The notes: generated from the sequence alone by a model not told the origin. DNA of 33,805 bases from Hominisplanchenecus murintestinalis (GCA_004793585.1 SRZB01000037.1:1-33805), one strand, 5' to 3'. Shown: positions 1 to 7,229, counted from the stretch's first letter. A program made the numbers and translations.

Positions 1-174
1 TCCGTTCACAGAACATGGAAAAGCTAAAGTGCAGCTTTCCCACATTCTGCAAACAGACTTTCCCACAACTCCATAAGACAGCAAGTTATGCACATTACGC
101 ACAGTGCCGACTACTACGGAATCCCTCCCTGTCTTTCATATCTTTTTAAAAATTCTTAAATTTTCATTAGAGTA

Positions 175-203
175 TTGCATTGTCACCTACAAAGTGTTAA
201 GAT
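175..203 (+). promoter_or_regulatory. Sigma-A promoter of the blaI-blaR1-like operon
   Basis: A -35 hexamer TTGCAT (175-180) is separated by 17 bases from a -10 hexamer TAAGAT (198-203). The first candidate BlaI box lies in the spacer, so repressor binding there would block RNA polymerase directly. Confidence 0.6.
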
Positions 204-231
204 ATATACATACCCACAAGATGTTAAGATA
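189..231 (+). promoter_or_regulatory. Paired BlaI/MecI-type operator boxes
   Basis: Two near-identical 16-base direct repeats occur at 189-204 and 216-231. Each contains the small palindrome ACA-N3-TGT (ACAAAGTGT at 189-197, ACAAGATGT at 216-224) followed by TAAGATA. BlaI/MecI repressors are known to bind ACA/TGT-type dyads upstream of their own genes. The 27-base spacing puts one box in the promoter spacer and the other just upstream of the Shine-Dalgarno AAAGGAGG. The link to the neighbouring repressor is inferred. Confidence 0.6.
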
Positions 232-244
232 AAAGGAGGACAAA

Positions 245-619
245 ATGGCACAGCAAATTTCTGAATCCGAATTGGTACTAATGAAAATCATCTGGAAGAA
301 TGGAGGGGCAGCTTTATACTCCCTCATCATGGAGGAATTGGAAAAAGACAAGAACGAATGGAAGAACAACACCGTACTCACGCTGCTTTCCCGATTAGGC
401 GAAAAAAAGTTCTTGAAAGTCAAAAAAATCGGCAGGAAGAATGAGTATGTGGCTACGGTAACAGAAACAGAATACCAGACCATGCAGACCCACAGCTTTC
501 TTGATAAAGTCTACGGCGGGAATGTGAAAAACTTAGTATCAACCTTGTTGCGGCAGGATATTCTTTCGGCAGACGAATTGAAAGAGATTGAAACATTTTG
601 GAGAAAAGAAAATGAATGA
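245..619 (+). CDS. blaI: BlaI/MecI/CopY-family transcriptional repressor
   Basis: This 124-residue protein has the family's usual length and its N-terminal winged helix (about residues 5-75, beginning MAQQISESELVLMKIIWK), followed by a short helical dimerisation tail. Repressors of this family sit on ACA/TGT operators and are released when a partner BlaR1/MecR1 protease is activated. The start ATG is preceded by AAAGGAGG at good spacing. The stop overlaps the next gene by 8 bases, so the pair is translationally coupled, as in bla and mec loci. No beta-lactamase or PBP gene is seen nearby, so the regulated target may be the operon itself or genes elsewhere. The family assignment is firm; 'blaI' names the family and does not imply beta-lactam resistance. 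Confidence 0.88.
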   Translation: MAQQISESELVLMKIIWKNGGAALYSLIMEELEKDKNEWKNNTVLTLLSRLGEKKFLKVKKIGRKNEYVATVTETEYQTMQTHSFLDKVYGGNVKNLVSTLLRQDILSADELKEIETFWRKENE

Positions 620-2495
620 ATTTATGAAAATATTATTGTCGCTGTCTGTTTCCGGCGCACTGTTACTGCTTCTTATTCTGGGATTGAAGCCGCTGTATAA
701 AAACAGGTTCAGCAAGCGTTGGCAGCATTATATCTGGATAGTCGTTGCTTTGCGGTTTTTGCTTCCCTTTACTCCCGATAATGCGATTGTTGGAAGCCTG
801 TTTGAAAAAATCGACACAGTAGCAATAACGAATGAAATTCCTACAAGCCCCAATATACCCGTTCCCGCAGATACGGGTAACAACAATGCAGAGCCGATAC
901 AGACAAACCGGGAAATAAACGCCGCTGCCATGCGTGAACCAATTAACAAATATGTCTGCCTGTTTTTTATCTGGTCAGCATTGGCACTGATTTTATTTGT
1001 CCGTAAGATAACAGTTTATCAAGGATTTATCCAATACATCAAAGCGGGAAATAAAGAGGTATCGGATATAAAAATCTTGAATCTGCTATCTGATTGTGAA
1101 GAAAAACTGAATATCAAGACAAGGGTTGAATTATCCCGTAATTCTCTAATTGCTTCTCCTATGCTGATTGGTTTCTTTCGACCAAGAATCATTTTGCCGA
1201 TTAGCGAATTGGAAGATAGAGAGTTGTCTTATATCTTTGTGCATGAGCTGATTCACTACAAGCAGAGGGATATGTTTTATAAATGGCTGATACAGATTGT
1301 TGTGTGCGTCCATTGGTTCAATCCTTTTGTATATCTACTGGAAAAGGAAGTGAATAAATCCTGTGAATTGTCATGTGATGAAAAAGTTATATCTGTACTT
1401 GACGATACCGCAAGACGTGAGTATGGAGATACACTAATTTCCTTTTTGAAGTCAAACAATCTCTACAAAAGTTCTTTAGCTTCCGTCACTTTGACAGAGG
1501 GAGCAGAACAGTTAAAAGAAAGGTTAGATGCTATTATGAATTTCAAGAGTAAGACGAAAACAATTCGGGTTTTGACTGTTATATTAACTCTTTTTATTTT
1601 ATCTGGTGCGGTTTTTATCGGTGGTTATTCCGTTTCTGCTGCTACCGATTCTAAAGAAACAAGTAAATCGTCAATACCAGAAAAAAAAGGCAATGGGAAA
1701 AGCACGTATATTTATGATGAAAATTTAGGGTATGGCTGGTATTTAGACGATGAAAATTTAGATAATAATGATTTGGAAAATGCTAATTCCTACCAATATT
1801 CTTATACGCAAAATGGATATTATTGCAATTCTTATATTATTGAAATGGGTTGGAACTTATACGCTAAAAATCAAGATTATTATGGTGCAACAGAAATTGT
1901 CTTTGAGGACGAATCAAAAATGACAGTATATTTTTCTGATTCGGTAAAAGATTATCTGAATGACAGAGAAGCTATTTCGGCAATAGAAGAATTGATTTAT
2001 TCTCTGAAAAACACAGATATTAGTCCGGCAATAGAAATGCCTTTGATTATAAGTATAATGCCTGTTGCAGCTGATGATATACCAGTTTTGACGGAACAAT
2101 ATTTTCAAAATGAGGACTTAATTAGATTTTCCGCACTCTTTTCAGTATTAGACGAAACAGCTCAAAAAGATTATTACAAGAAAGCATATGACGCTGATAA
2201 AATTGCACTGTTTTCAACCATTATACAAGATATGGACACAAATTTGGTTTTACAGTATGTAGATAAATCAGAACAGGATAACAAAACAAACTTCTTTGCC
2301 GTGCTTTCAAATTATATGCCATTAAGTGACTTAAAACGCCATGTCGAAAAATACTATGAAAATAATAATATTGCCCGCTTTACAATTTTGCTTGATTGCA
2401 TGACAAAGGAAGAAAAACAGGAATGGCTGAAAAGAGCGCAGACAGATAGGAAAACTAACTTTGTCGCTGTCTTATCTAATGAATTGCTTGATTAA
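612..2495 (+). CDS. blaR1: BlaR1/MecR1-type M56 membrane metallopeptidase with repeat-containing sensor domain
   Basis: The protein has 627 residues from the ATG at 612, which has GGAG 8 bases upstream; an in-frame TTG at 588 is less likely. N-terminal membrane helices flank a cytoplasmic zinc protease domain with HELIH (about residues 211-215) and the downstream SCELSCDE segment that supplies the further zinc ligand in this family. A last helix (about 317-339) leads to a roughly 290-residue extracellular part. That part is not the penicillin-binding sensor of true BlaR1: no SxxK/KTG arrangement is seen. Instead its end (about 494-627) is made of four to five degenerate units of about 29 residues with cores such as FFAVLSN, FVAVLSN, RFTILLD, LFSTIIQ and RFSALFS. 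By family analogy it probably inactivates the upstream repressor when a signal is sensed. The signal is unknown. Confidence 0.8.
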   Translation: MNEFMKILLSLSVSGALLLLLILGLKPLYKNRFSKRWQHYIWIVVALRFLLPFTPDNAIVGSLFEKIDTVAITNEIPTSPNIPVPADTGNNNAEPIQTNREINAAAMREPINKYVCLFFIWSALALILFVRKITVYQGFIQYIKAGNKEVSDIKILNLLSDCEEKLNIKTRVELSRNSLIASPMLIGFFRPRIILPISELEDRELSYIFVHELIHYKQRDMFYKWLIQIVVCVHWFNPFVYLLEKEVNKSCELSCDEKVISVLDDTARREYGDTLISFLKSNNLYKSSLASVTLTEGAEQLKERLDAIMNFKSKTKTIRVLTVILTLFILSGAVFIGGYSVSAATDSKETSKSSIPEKKGNGKSTYIYDENLGYGWYLDDENLDNNDLENANSYQYSYTQNGYYCNSYIIEMGWNLYAKNQDYYGATEIVFEDESKMTVYFSDSVKDYLNDREAISAIEELIYSLKNTDISPAIEMPLIISIMPVAADDIPVLTEQYFQNEDLIRFSALFSVLDETAQKDYYKKAYDADKIALFSTIIQDMDTNLVLQYVDKSEQDNKTNFFAVLSNYMPLSDLKRHVEKYYENNNIARFTILLDCMTKEEKQEWLKRAQTDRKTNFVAVLSNELLD

Positions 2496-2514
2496 AAAAC
2501 TATTACGGTTTAAC

Positions 2515-2546
2515 GAGGGGCAGCCGCCTATAACAAAGCTGCCTCT
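2515..2546 (+). terminator. Weak hairpin after the BlaR1-like gene
   Basis: GGCAGC (2519-2524) pairs with GCTGCC (2538-2543), and neighbouring bases extend the stem with a wobble pair. There is no real T-run after it, so it may be an attenuator or only structural. Confidence 0.35.
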
Positions 2547-2605
2547 TGCAAAATAAAGGAACCTATCAACATTGTTTCCCATGTGGGAGAAAGGGGGAAT
2601 CATCT

Positions 2606-3064
2606 ATGCCTTACACAGAAGCATACAGAGAACATATCATGTATACTTTCAATGGCTATTGCAAGACCGTCATACGCTTTGCGGCTATCAACGCATGGCG
2701 TGACAGGAGCAGGCGGCGGCAAAAAGAAATATCCCTTGAATACCTCACTGAAGAAAAGTTTTACCCTTTAGGCACAACAGACGAATATTTTGAAGCACCT
2801 TATGAAGAATACCCCGTTACGATATGCGGTCAGACAGTTATCCTCACCAATGGGGAGCTTGCCGCCGCCCTGTTATCTCTGCCGGAGAAGAACCGGGAAA
2901 TCATTTTCCTTTACTTTTTCGGGCATTACACACAGCAGGAAATCGGAGAAATGTACGGACGCTGCCGGAGTACGACCGGGTATCAAATTCGCAGGACTTT
3001 ACAGCTCCTGCACAAAGAAATGGAGGTGCTTTCACATGGGGAATCCGAACCTTTTACCCTATGA
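2606..3064 (+). CDS. Tn916-type sigma-70-like factor
   Basis: This 152-residue protein resembles the sigma-70 region 4-like protein found in the regulatory part of Tn916-like elements. The C-terminal half contains LPEKNREIIFLYFFGHYTQQ followed by an HTH with a GEMYGRCRSTTGYQIRRTL core, which fits region 4 binding to a -35 box. The N-terminal half has no clear region 2. The start is the ATG at 2606, with a GGGGGA ribosome binding site 7-8 bases upstream; an upstream TTG at 2546 has no such support. Its end overlaps the next small gene by 29 bases, the same pairing seen in Tn916-family elements, where the two genes help control transfer or excision. Its role here is inferred from that context. 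Confidence 0.75.
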   Translation: MPYTEAYREHIMYTFNGYCKTVIRFAAINAWRDRSRRRQKEISLEYLTEEKFYPLGTTDEYFEAPYEEYPVTICGQTVILTNGELAAALLSLPEKNREIIFLYFFGHYTQQEIGEMYGRCRSTTGYQIRRTLQLLHKEMEVLSHGESEPFTL

Positions 3065-3248
3065 AACGATTGTCCGGGCGACCAGCGGAGAGCCGGAAGC
3101 CGTGGACGAGGTTTTACGGCATTATAGCAAGCGAATCCGAATCGCCGCCATTGAAAACGGGCATATCGACAGGGATACCGAGGACAGTATAAAATCCCGG
3201 CTTGTTGCCGCCCTGTTTAAGTTCCGTTTTGATGAACAGGAAGTATAA
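3036..3248 (+). CDS. Small HTH protein of conjugative-element type
   Basis: This 70-residue protein begins MGNPNLLPYETIVRATSGEP and matches the short helix-turn-helix proteins that accompany the sigma-like gene in Tn916-like elements. The start ATG at 3036 has GGAGGTG 7 bases upstream, inside the end of the sigma-like gene and in another frame. The C-terminal part (IKSRLVAALFKFRF) is helical. In these elements the pair is co-transcribed and affects expression of recombination or transfer genes. Those targets are absent from this window, so the pair may be a leftover. Confidence 0.72.
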   Translation: MGNPNLLPYETIVRATSGEPEAVDEVLRHYSKRIRIAAIENGHIDRDTEDSIKSRLVAALFKFRFDEQEV

Positions 3249-3325
3249 TAAATCGCTTTCACTTTTTGCTTAATGGATATATAATAAAGTCAATGGCAAA
3301 TTATGACTTTTTAAGAGGTGTGCAG

Positions 3326-3745
3326 ATGAAAGACTATATAACAAATCGGGTACATGAATTGTACTGGGAAGAAGATATAAATTGTGCAAAGACAACGCTT
3401 ATCTGTCTAAGCGAATTATTTGAAATTGCTATTGAACCGCAGGTAATTTGTTCTGCCGTTGGATTACATGGTGCAGGCGGGTACAGAGCGCAATGTGGTC
3501 TAGTCGAAGGTACGCTTATGTTTGTAGGGATTTATTTTCATATATTGGGAAAAACAGAATCCGAAATCGTATCTGCGTGTTATGATTTTGCATCTGCTTT
3601 TGATAAAGCATTTGGTTCGCTAAGATGTTTAGAATTACGTCCAGCAGGTTTTTCAGAAAGCAATCCACCGCATATGTGTGAAAATTTAACTTGCAGAGCA
3701 ATCGAATTTGCATATCAGCATATTTTAGAATTATCGAAACTTTAA
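3326..3745 (+). CDS. C_GCAxxG_C_C family putative redox protein
   Basis: The 139-residue protein starts at the ATG at 3326, with AGAGGTG as ribosome binding site. Visible cysteines are INCAKTTL near the N-terminus, VICSAVG, a central AQCGLVEG, ACYDF, RCLEL, and the terminal pair MCENLTC. The layout, with glycine-rich GLHGAGGYRAQCG in the middle and a late Cys pair, fits the C_GCAxxG_C_C family (PF09719-like), whose members are small cytoplasmic proteins suspected of redox or metal functions. The central motif deviates from the family consensus, which lowers certainty. The gene is A+T rich like the BlaR1-like gene and lies between the regulatory and mobilization modules as cargo. No function is proved for the family. 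Confidence 0.55.
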   Translation: MKDYITNRVHELYWEEDINCAKTTLICLSELFEIAIEPQVICSAVGLHGAGGYRAQCGLVEGTLMFVGIYFHILGKTESEIVSACYDFASAFDKAFGSLRCLELRPAGFSESNPPHMCENLTCRAIEFAYQHILELSKL

Positions 3746-3812
3746 ACAGTACCAGTTTGTAGAACAGTGGATATAAAACTAAATAACCGCCGCTATATAA
3801 CGGCACACCAAG

Positions 3813-3845
3813 ACAGGAAATCAAGAAAAGGTTTCCTGTTTTTTT
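3813..3845 (+). terminator. Rho-independent terminator after the C_GCAxxG_C_C gene
   Basis: CAGGAAA (3814-3820) pairs with TTTCCTG (3832-3838) around an 11-base loop and is followed by a run of seven T. The outer A/T pair (3813/3839) extends the stem. It would end transcription of the cargo genes before the mobilization module. Confidence 0.7.
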
Positions 3846-4220
3846 GCGCCTATTTTTGGCATTTTCAAAAATCGCCAGTATTATGCCGTGCAAAGGGGGA
3901 TAAAAAGAATTTCCCTCTCCCGTTTGGCAAATCCGCAAGCTGTCCGTGGAGGACGGGCGAGAAGAAATTTTACAAATTCCCGCCTATTCGAGCTTGCGTG
4001 GTGTTGTAAGTAATGAGGGGGATTTTCTGCAAATCAACGTCTATTTTGCTTTTTGCTGGTTTGTAGGTATTAGCGGGAGAAATATCGCCGCTGCTTTGGC
4101 AAAATCCCCGCTTGCGGCACTAAAGGTATTGACGGAAGCCCACACAGAGGAAACCGCTACTTTTTAAGAGCAAGATTCTACCACAGTACCAAATTTCGCC
4201 TATCGGCTCATTTTGTCCTA

Positions 4221-4312
4221 TGGGAATCTTGTTGGGGTTGCCACCCCAAGCCCGCCTTTTGCGGCTTGCGCCGCTTGAAAAATCCCTCAAAAATTTTTTT
4301 CGGATTTTTCAA
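4221..4312. other. Candidate origin of transfer (oriT)
   Basis: Three inverted repeats are packed directly upstream of mobC: TTGGGGT (4232-4238)/ACCCCAA (4243-4249) with a 4-base loop, GCGGC (4261-4265)/GCCGC (4270-4274), and the perfect 11-base pair TTGAAAAATCC (4275-4285)/GGATTTTTCAA (4302-4312). The bases ATCTTG-T (4226-4232), touching the first palindrome, resemble the YATCYTG|Y nick core known for MOBP relaxases. A position next to mobC and the relaxase gene is typical for oriT. The exact nick and strand are inference. Confidence 0.4.
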
Positions 4313-4388
4313 AAAACACTTCCGCTTATGCCCTGTTTTTCTCCTATTGGTGAGAGGGCAAAACATAAAAAGAAAGGAGTTAAAGCCC

Positions 4389-4784
4389 ATGAGAAAATAC
4401 AACACGCCCCACCGCCACCGGGTAATCAAGACACGCTTGACCGAGGAAGAATACGCCGAGTTTTCCGAGCGTGTCACCCTCTGTAAAATGAGCCAAGCCG
4501 AGTTTATCCGGCAAGCCCTTATCAAGTCAAGCATACGCCCGGTTATCACCGTTTCCCTGGTCAATGATGAACTGCTCTCTGCCGTTGGGAAGCTAACCGC
4601 CGAGTACGGGAAAATCGGCGGCAACCTTAATCAGATTGCCCGCTGTCTGAATGAGTACGGCGCACCCTATAACACCCTCTCCCAAGAGGTACGAGCCGCC
4701 GTAGCGGAGCTTGCCGCCTTGAAGTTTGAAGTCTTGCAGAAAGTAGGTGAAGCCGTTGGCAACATTCAAACATATCAGCTCTAA
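4389..4784 (+). CDS. mobC: MobC-type relaxosome accessory protein
   Basis: This 131-residue protein begins MRKYNTPHRHRVIKTRLTEE, giving a ribbon-helix-helix DNA-binding segment (about residues 10-45, RLTEEEYAEFSERV then SQAEFIRQALI). It continues into the MobC domain with the family hallmark KIGGNLNQIARCLNEYG (about 78-94). MobC proteins bind near oriT and help the relaxase reach its nick site. The ATG at 4389 has AAAGGAG about 9 bases upstream; the frame is open further upstream, but that extension runs through the palindromes and is not coding-like. The gene overlaps the relaxase start, so the two are translationally coupled. Confidence 0.88.
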   Translation: MRKYNTPHRHRVIKTRLTEEEYAEFSERVTLCKMSQAEFIRQALIKSSIRPVITVSLVNDELLSAVGKLTAEYGKIGGNLNQIARCLNEYGAPYNTLSQEVRAAVAELAALKFEVLQKVGEAVGNIQTYQL

Positions 4785-6387
4785 AAATGCCGATTACGGG
4801 GCGGCTGAACAGTACCTAACTTTTGAGCATGACGAGTTTACCATGAAGCCCACGCTTGATAAAAATGGGCGGCTTGTTCTCCGTGACGATTACCGCATTT
4901 CCTCTTTGAATTGCGGTGATGAAGATTTTGCAATCGCCTGTATGCGCTCCAATCTGAAATACAGCAAGAGCCAAAAACGGGAGGACGTAAAGAGCCACCA
5001 TTACATTATCAGTTTTGACCCCCGTGACGCACCCGACAACGGCTTGACGGTTGACCGGGCGCAACAGTTAGGCGAGCAGTTTTGTAAAGAACATTTTCCC
5101 GGACACCAAGCCCTTGTATGCACCCACCCAGACGGGCATAACCACAGCGGCAACATTCATGTGCATATTGTCATAAACAGCTTGCGGATTGCGGAAGTGC
5201 CGCTACTGCCGTACATGGAAAGACCAGCCGACACAAGGGAGGGCTGCAAGCACCGCTGTACGGACGCAGCTATGGAATATTTCAAAGCGGAAGTCATGGA
5301 AATGTGCCACCGGGAAAACCTCTATCAGATTGACTTGCTGAACGGGAGCAAGAACCGAGTTACCGAGCGTGAGTATTGGGCGAAGCGGAAAGGACAAGCC
5401 GCACTGGATAAGGAGAACGCTTCCCAAGCCGCCACGGGAGAGCCGCCCAAACAGACCAAGTTTGAAACCGACAAGGAGAAGCTGCGGCGCACAATCCGAG
5501 CCGCCCTGTCCTCTGCCGTTTCCTTTGAGGATTTTTCCGGGAAGCTGCTACAACAGGGCGTGACCGTCAAGGAGAGCCGGGGGAGGTTGAGTTATCTCAC
5601 GCCGGACAGGACGAAGCCAATCACCGCCCGGAAGTTGGGTGATGATTTTGACCGTGCCGCCGTACTGGAAGCACTCACCCTAAACGCACAGAACGCCGCT
5701 AAAGCCGCCGAAAAGCCCGCACCCAAGCAGGAATACCCACACAGCATAAAAGACCGTTTACAGCGCAACAAAGCCGCCATAAACGCACCGAAACAGGACA
5801 GCGTACAGCGCATGGTAGACATAGCCGCCAAGAAAGCCGAGGGAAAGGGGAAAGGCTACGAGAAATGGGCGACCTTGCACAACTTGAAGCAAATGGCGGC
5901 TACCGTGAGCATTTACGAGGAATCCGGCTTTTCTTCCCCGGAAGAACTGGAAGCCGCCCTTGCCGCCGCCAGTACAGAACTGCATGAAACCACCGGGAAA
6001 CTGAAAGCCGTGGAAAGCACCTTGCGGGAGAAAAAGGACTTGCAGAAACAGCTATTGGCGTATATCAAGACCAAGCCAGCCCGTGACGGATTGCGGGCGC
6101 AGAAAACCGAGAAAGCCCGGAGAGCCTACCGGGAGCAGCACGAAAGCGATTTTATCATAGCCGAATCTGCCGCCCGGTATTTCAAGGCACAGGGTATTAC
6201 CAAACTGCCATCTTCCAAGACCTTACAAGCGGAGATTGAGCAACTTACCAAAGCGAAAAATGCCCTTTACAACGAGTACCGGGAGAAGAAAGAGAACGTC
6301 CAGGAATTGCAGACCGTGAAAAGTAATCTTGACAAAATCTTGCGCCGTGAGCCGGAACGGGGAAAGGGGTGGGAAAATGAACGGTAA
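4747..6387 (+). CDS. MOBP-type relaxase (MobA/VirD2 family mobilization nuclease)
   Basis: From the GTG at 4747 the protein has 546 residues. A TTG at 4756, giving an N-terminus MATFKHISSK and preceded by AGGTG, is an equally good start. The N-terminal nuclease domain (1-200) shows candidate catalytic tyrosines Y17 and Y23 in DYGAAEQYLTFEH and the three-histidine metal motif THPDGHNHSGNIHVHIVIN (126-144). Relaxases of this type nick oriT, stay linked to the 5' end through tyrosine and pilot the strand into the recipient. The C-terminal half (about 330-540) is strongly charged and probably coiled coil. It overlaps mobC by 38 bases and the VLP gene by 11. The protein looks full length, so mobilization in trans by a resident conjugative element is conceivable. 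Confidence 0.88.
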   Translation: MKPLATFKHISSKNADYGAAEQYLTFEHDEFTMKPTLDKNGRLVLRDDYRISSLNCGDEDFAIACMRSNLKYSKSQKREDVKSHHYIISFDPRDAPDNGLTVDRAQQLGEQFCKEHFPGHQALVCTHPDGHNHSGNIHVHIVINSLRIAEVPLLPYMERPADTREGCKHRCTDAAMEYFKAEVMEMCHRENLYQIDLLNGSKNRVTEREYWAKRKGQAALDKENASQAATGEPPKQTKFETDKEKLRRTIRAALSSAVSFEDFSGKLLQQGVTVKESRGRLSYLTPDRTKPITARKLGDDFDRAAVLEALTLNAQNAAKAAEKPAPKQEYPHSIKDRLQRNKAAINAPKQDSVQRMVDIAAKKAEGKGKGYEKWATLHNLKQMAATVSIYEESGFSSPEELEAALAAASTELHETTGKLKAVESTLREKKDLQKQLLAYIKTKPARDGLRAQKTEKARRAYREQHESDFIIAESAARYFKAQGITKLPSSKTLQAEIEQLTKAKNALYNEYREKKENVQELQTVKSNLDKILRREPERGKGWENER

Positions 6388-6670
6388 ACGCCCATACATG
6401 GACTACCAGCAACACAGAGCCGCCCGCCGCCTTGTGCATGAGTGCTGCAACTATGATAACGGCAACTGTATCTTGCTGGATAACGGCGAGCCTTGCGTAT
6501 GCGTCCAGAGTATCAGCTATTCGCTTATATGTCGCTGGTTTCGGATAGCCGTACTGCCGCTGGACGGGAAACTGGAAGCCGCCCTTTTTCACCGGGCAGA
6601 CAGGAAACGCTGTACCGAGTGCGGCGGGTATTTTCTCCCCAAGTCAATTTTGCATTATTATGATATGTAA
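6377..6670 (+). CDS. Cysteine-rich VLP-domain protein, C-terminally truncated
   Basis: This 97-residue product starts at the ATG at 6377 inside the end of the relaxase gene, the usual neighbour order in gut mobilizable elements. The N-terminal part (DYQQHRAARRLVHECC, then GEPCVCVQSISYS and RWFRIAVLPLD) matches the cysteine-rich VLP family. The second cysteine pair begins normally as RCTECGGYFLPKS, but the expected continuation with a second CxxC and a basic tail is replaced by ILHYYDM and a stop. I infer that element DNA ends at about 6646 and that the last residues are read from flanking chromosome. With half of its presumed zinc-binding knuckle missing, it is likely nonfunctional. The family's function is unknown. 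Confidence 0.75.
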   Translation: MNGKRPYMDYQQHRAARRLVHECCNYDNGNCILLDNGEPCVCVQSISYSLICRWFRIAVLPLDGKLEAALFHRADRKRCTECGGYFLPKSILHYYDM

Positions 6671-6689
6671 AAATTGCCATTACGCAGGC

Positions 6690-6718
6690 GCTTTCCCGGG
6701 CAATCTGCCCGGAAAAGC
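6690..6718 (-). terminator. Hairpin downstream of the LysM gene
   Basis: GCTTT-C-CCGGGCA (6690-6702) pairs with TGCCCGG-A-AAAGC (6706-6718) with one mismatch and a 3-base loop. On the minus strand a run of T follows only about 12 bases later (near 6671-6675), so it is an imperfect terminator for the LysM gene. It also faces transcription arriving from the truncated VLP gene. Confidence 0.5.
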
Positions 6719-6732
6719 AAAACATCTGCCGG

Positions 6733-6945
6733 CTATTGCTCTTCCAATGGAATCGGTATTACTATCGGACGTATCTTTGGAATACACAATTCATCCCCAA
6801 TCTGTAGATTATACACATTGATATATGGGTTCGCAAACAACAGCGCTGAAACTGTCACTCCATATTTTTTACCCAATTTATAAAGGGTATCCCCTTTTTC
6901 TATTACATGAATGAAGCCTCTGCAGCATTTGCATCTTTCCTCCAT
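6733..6945 (-). CDS. Small LysM-domain protein
   Basis: This 70-residue protein is essentially one LysM module (about residues 12-57: HVIEKGDTLYKLGKKYGVTV, then LLFANPYINVYNLQIGDELCIP). A short N-terminal cysteine cluster (MEERCKCCRG) precedes it and a proline/isoleucine tail (IRPIVIPIPLEEQ) follows. LysM modules bind N-acetylglucosamine-containing glycans such as peptidoglycan. There is no signal peptide or membrane segment, so it may act inside the cell, for example during sporulation where LysM proteins help assemble the spore envelope, or leave by another route. A ribosome binding site AAAGGAGAGG lies 8 bases before the ATG. It stands alone next to the element junction. Confidence 0.8.
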   Translation of the reverse strand: MEERCKCCRGFIHVIEKGDTLYKLGKKYGVTVSALLFANPYINVYNLQIGDELCIPKIRPIVIPIPLEEQ

Positions 6946-7071
6946 ATTTAACCTCTCCTTTCATCCTCTTACTTTTATTCATATGCAAGAGTTCCGTTGC
7001 TGTTCATACGCTGTTATCCGCCTTTTTGCATGACATCTGAACAAATACCAGCCCTTGAACAGAGAGCAGTT

Positions 7072-7201
7072 GTAACAGTTCAGCCCAGGACTTTGCACTT
7101 GCTGCAAAGTCCGTGAGAATGCGTAAATTCAGCCCTTTGCGAACAGCAAACTTTAAATGGGCTGGATTCCGTAACAGTGAAGCCGCAGGCTGAACTGTTA
7201 C
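7072..7201 (+). repeat. Modular palindromic repeat, copy 1
   Basis: This 130-base element is bounded by the perfect 14-base inverted repeat GTAACAGTTCAGCC (7072-7085)/GGCTGAACTGTTAC (7188-7201). Inside are hairpin B, GGACTTTGCA (7088-7097)/TGCAAAGTCC (7103-7112); a central hairpin CAGCCC (7130-7135)/GGGCTG (7159-7164) with inner TTTGC/GCAAA; and hairpin A (7171-7201, GTAACAGT...ACTGTTAC). Its first 45 bases match copy 2 (21494-21538, opposite strand) at 44 positions, and its last 31 match with one indel and one substitution, while the middle is unrelated. An extra AACTGTTAC follows at 7221-7229, touching the aroC promoter. Confidence 0.85.
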
Positions 7202-7229
7202 GAGCAGTTCTGTCAAGCCGAACTGTTAC

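Larger units (their letters stand above)
3746..4388. other. Noncoding stretch between cargo and mobilization genes
   Basis: About 640 bases hold no convincing gene. Two short open frames (3767-4009 and 3946-4167) lack good starts or recognisable products. The stretch contains a terminator at 3814-3845, followed by a G+C richer part similar in composition to the mob genes and ending in a cluster of inverted repeats at 4221-4312 that may be the transfer origin. Confidence 0.5.
1..6646. mobile_element. Remnant of an integrative mobilizable/conjugative element, truncated at its right end
   Basis: The stretch carries accessory genes typical of Tn916-like and related Firmicute elements: a BlaI/BlaR1-type pair, a sigma-70-like protein with a small HTH protein, then MobC, a MOBP-type relaxase and a cysteine-rich VLP protein. 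Base composition is uneven: the BlaR1-like gene is A+T rich and the mob genes are G+C rich, which suggests assembly from different sources. The right edge is inferred from the VLP gene, whose reading frame loses family resemblance at about 6646. The left edge is not in the window. No integrase, transposase or secretion gene is visible, so the copy shown here is probably not autonomous. Confidence 0.7.

Noticed and set aside
108-120. GACTACTACGGAA near the left edge, similar to the GACAACTACGGAA of the 30174 repeat
   Set aside because: Only 12 of 13 bases match, with no similarity around it; chance resemblance is likely.
588-611. Upstream TTG start extending the BlaR1-like protein by eight residues
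   Set aside because: The ATG at 612 has a GGAG at ideal spacing and gives the usual 8-base overlap with the repressor gene.
3767-4167. Two short open frames upstream of the mob genes (80 and 73 codons)
   Set aside because: They overlap each other, lack good ribosome binding sites and run through a terminator or compositionally noncoding DNA; no family is recognisable.
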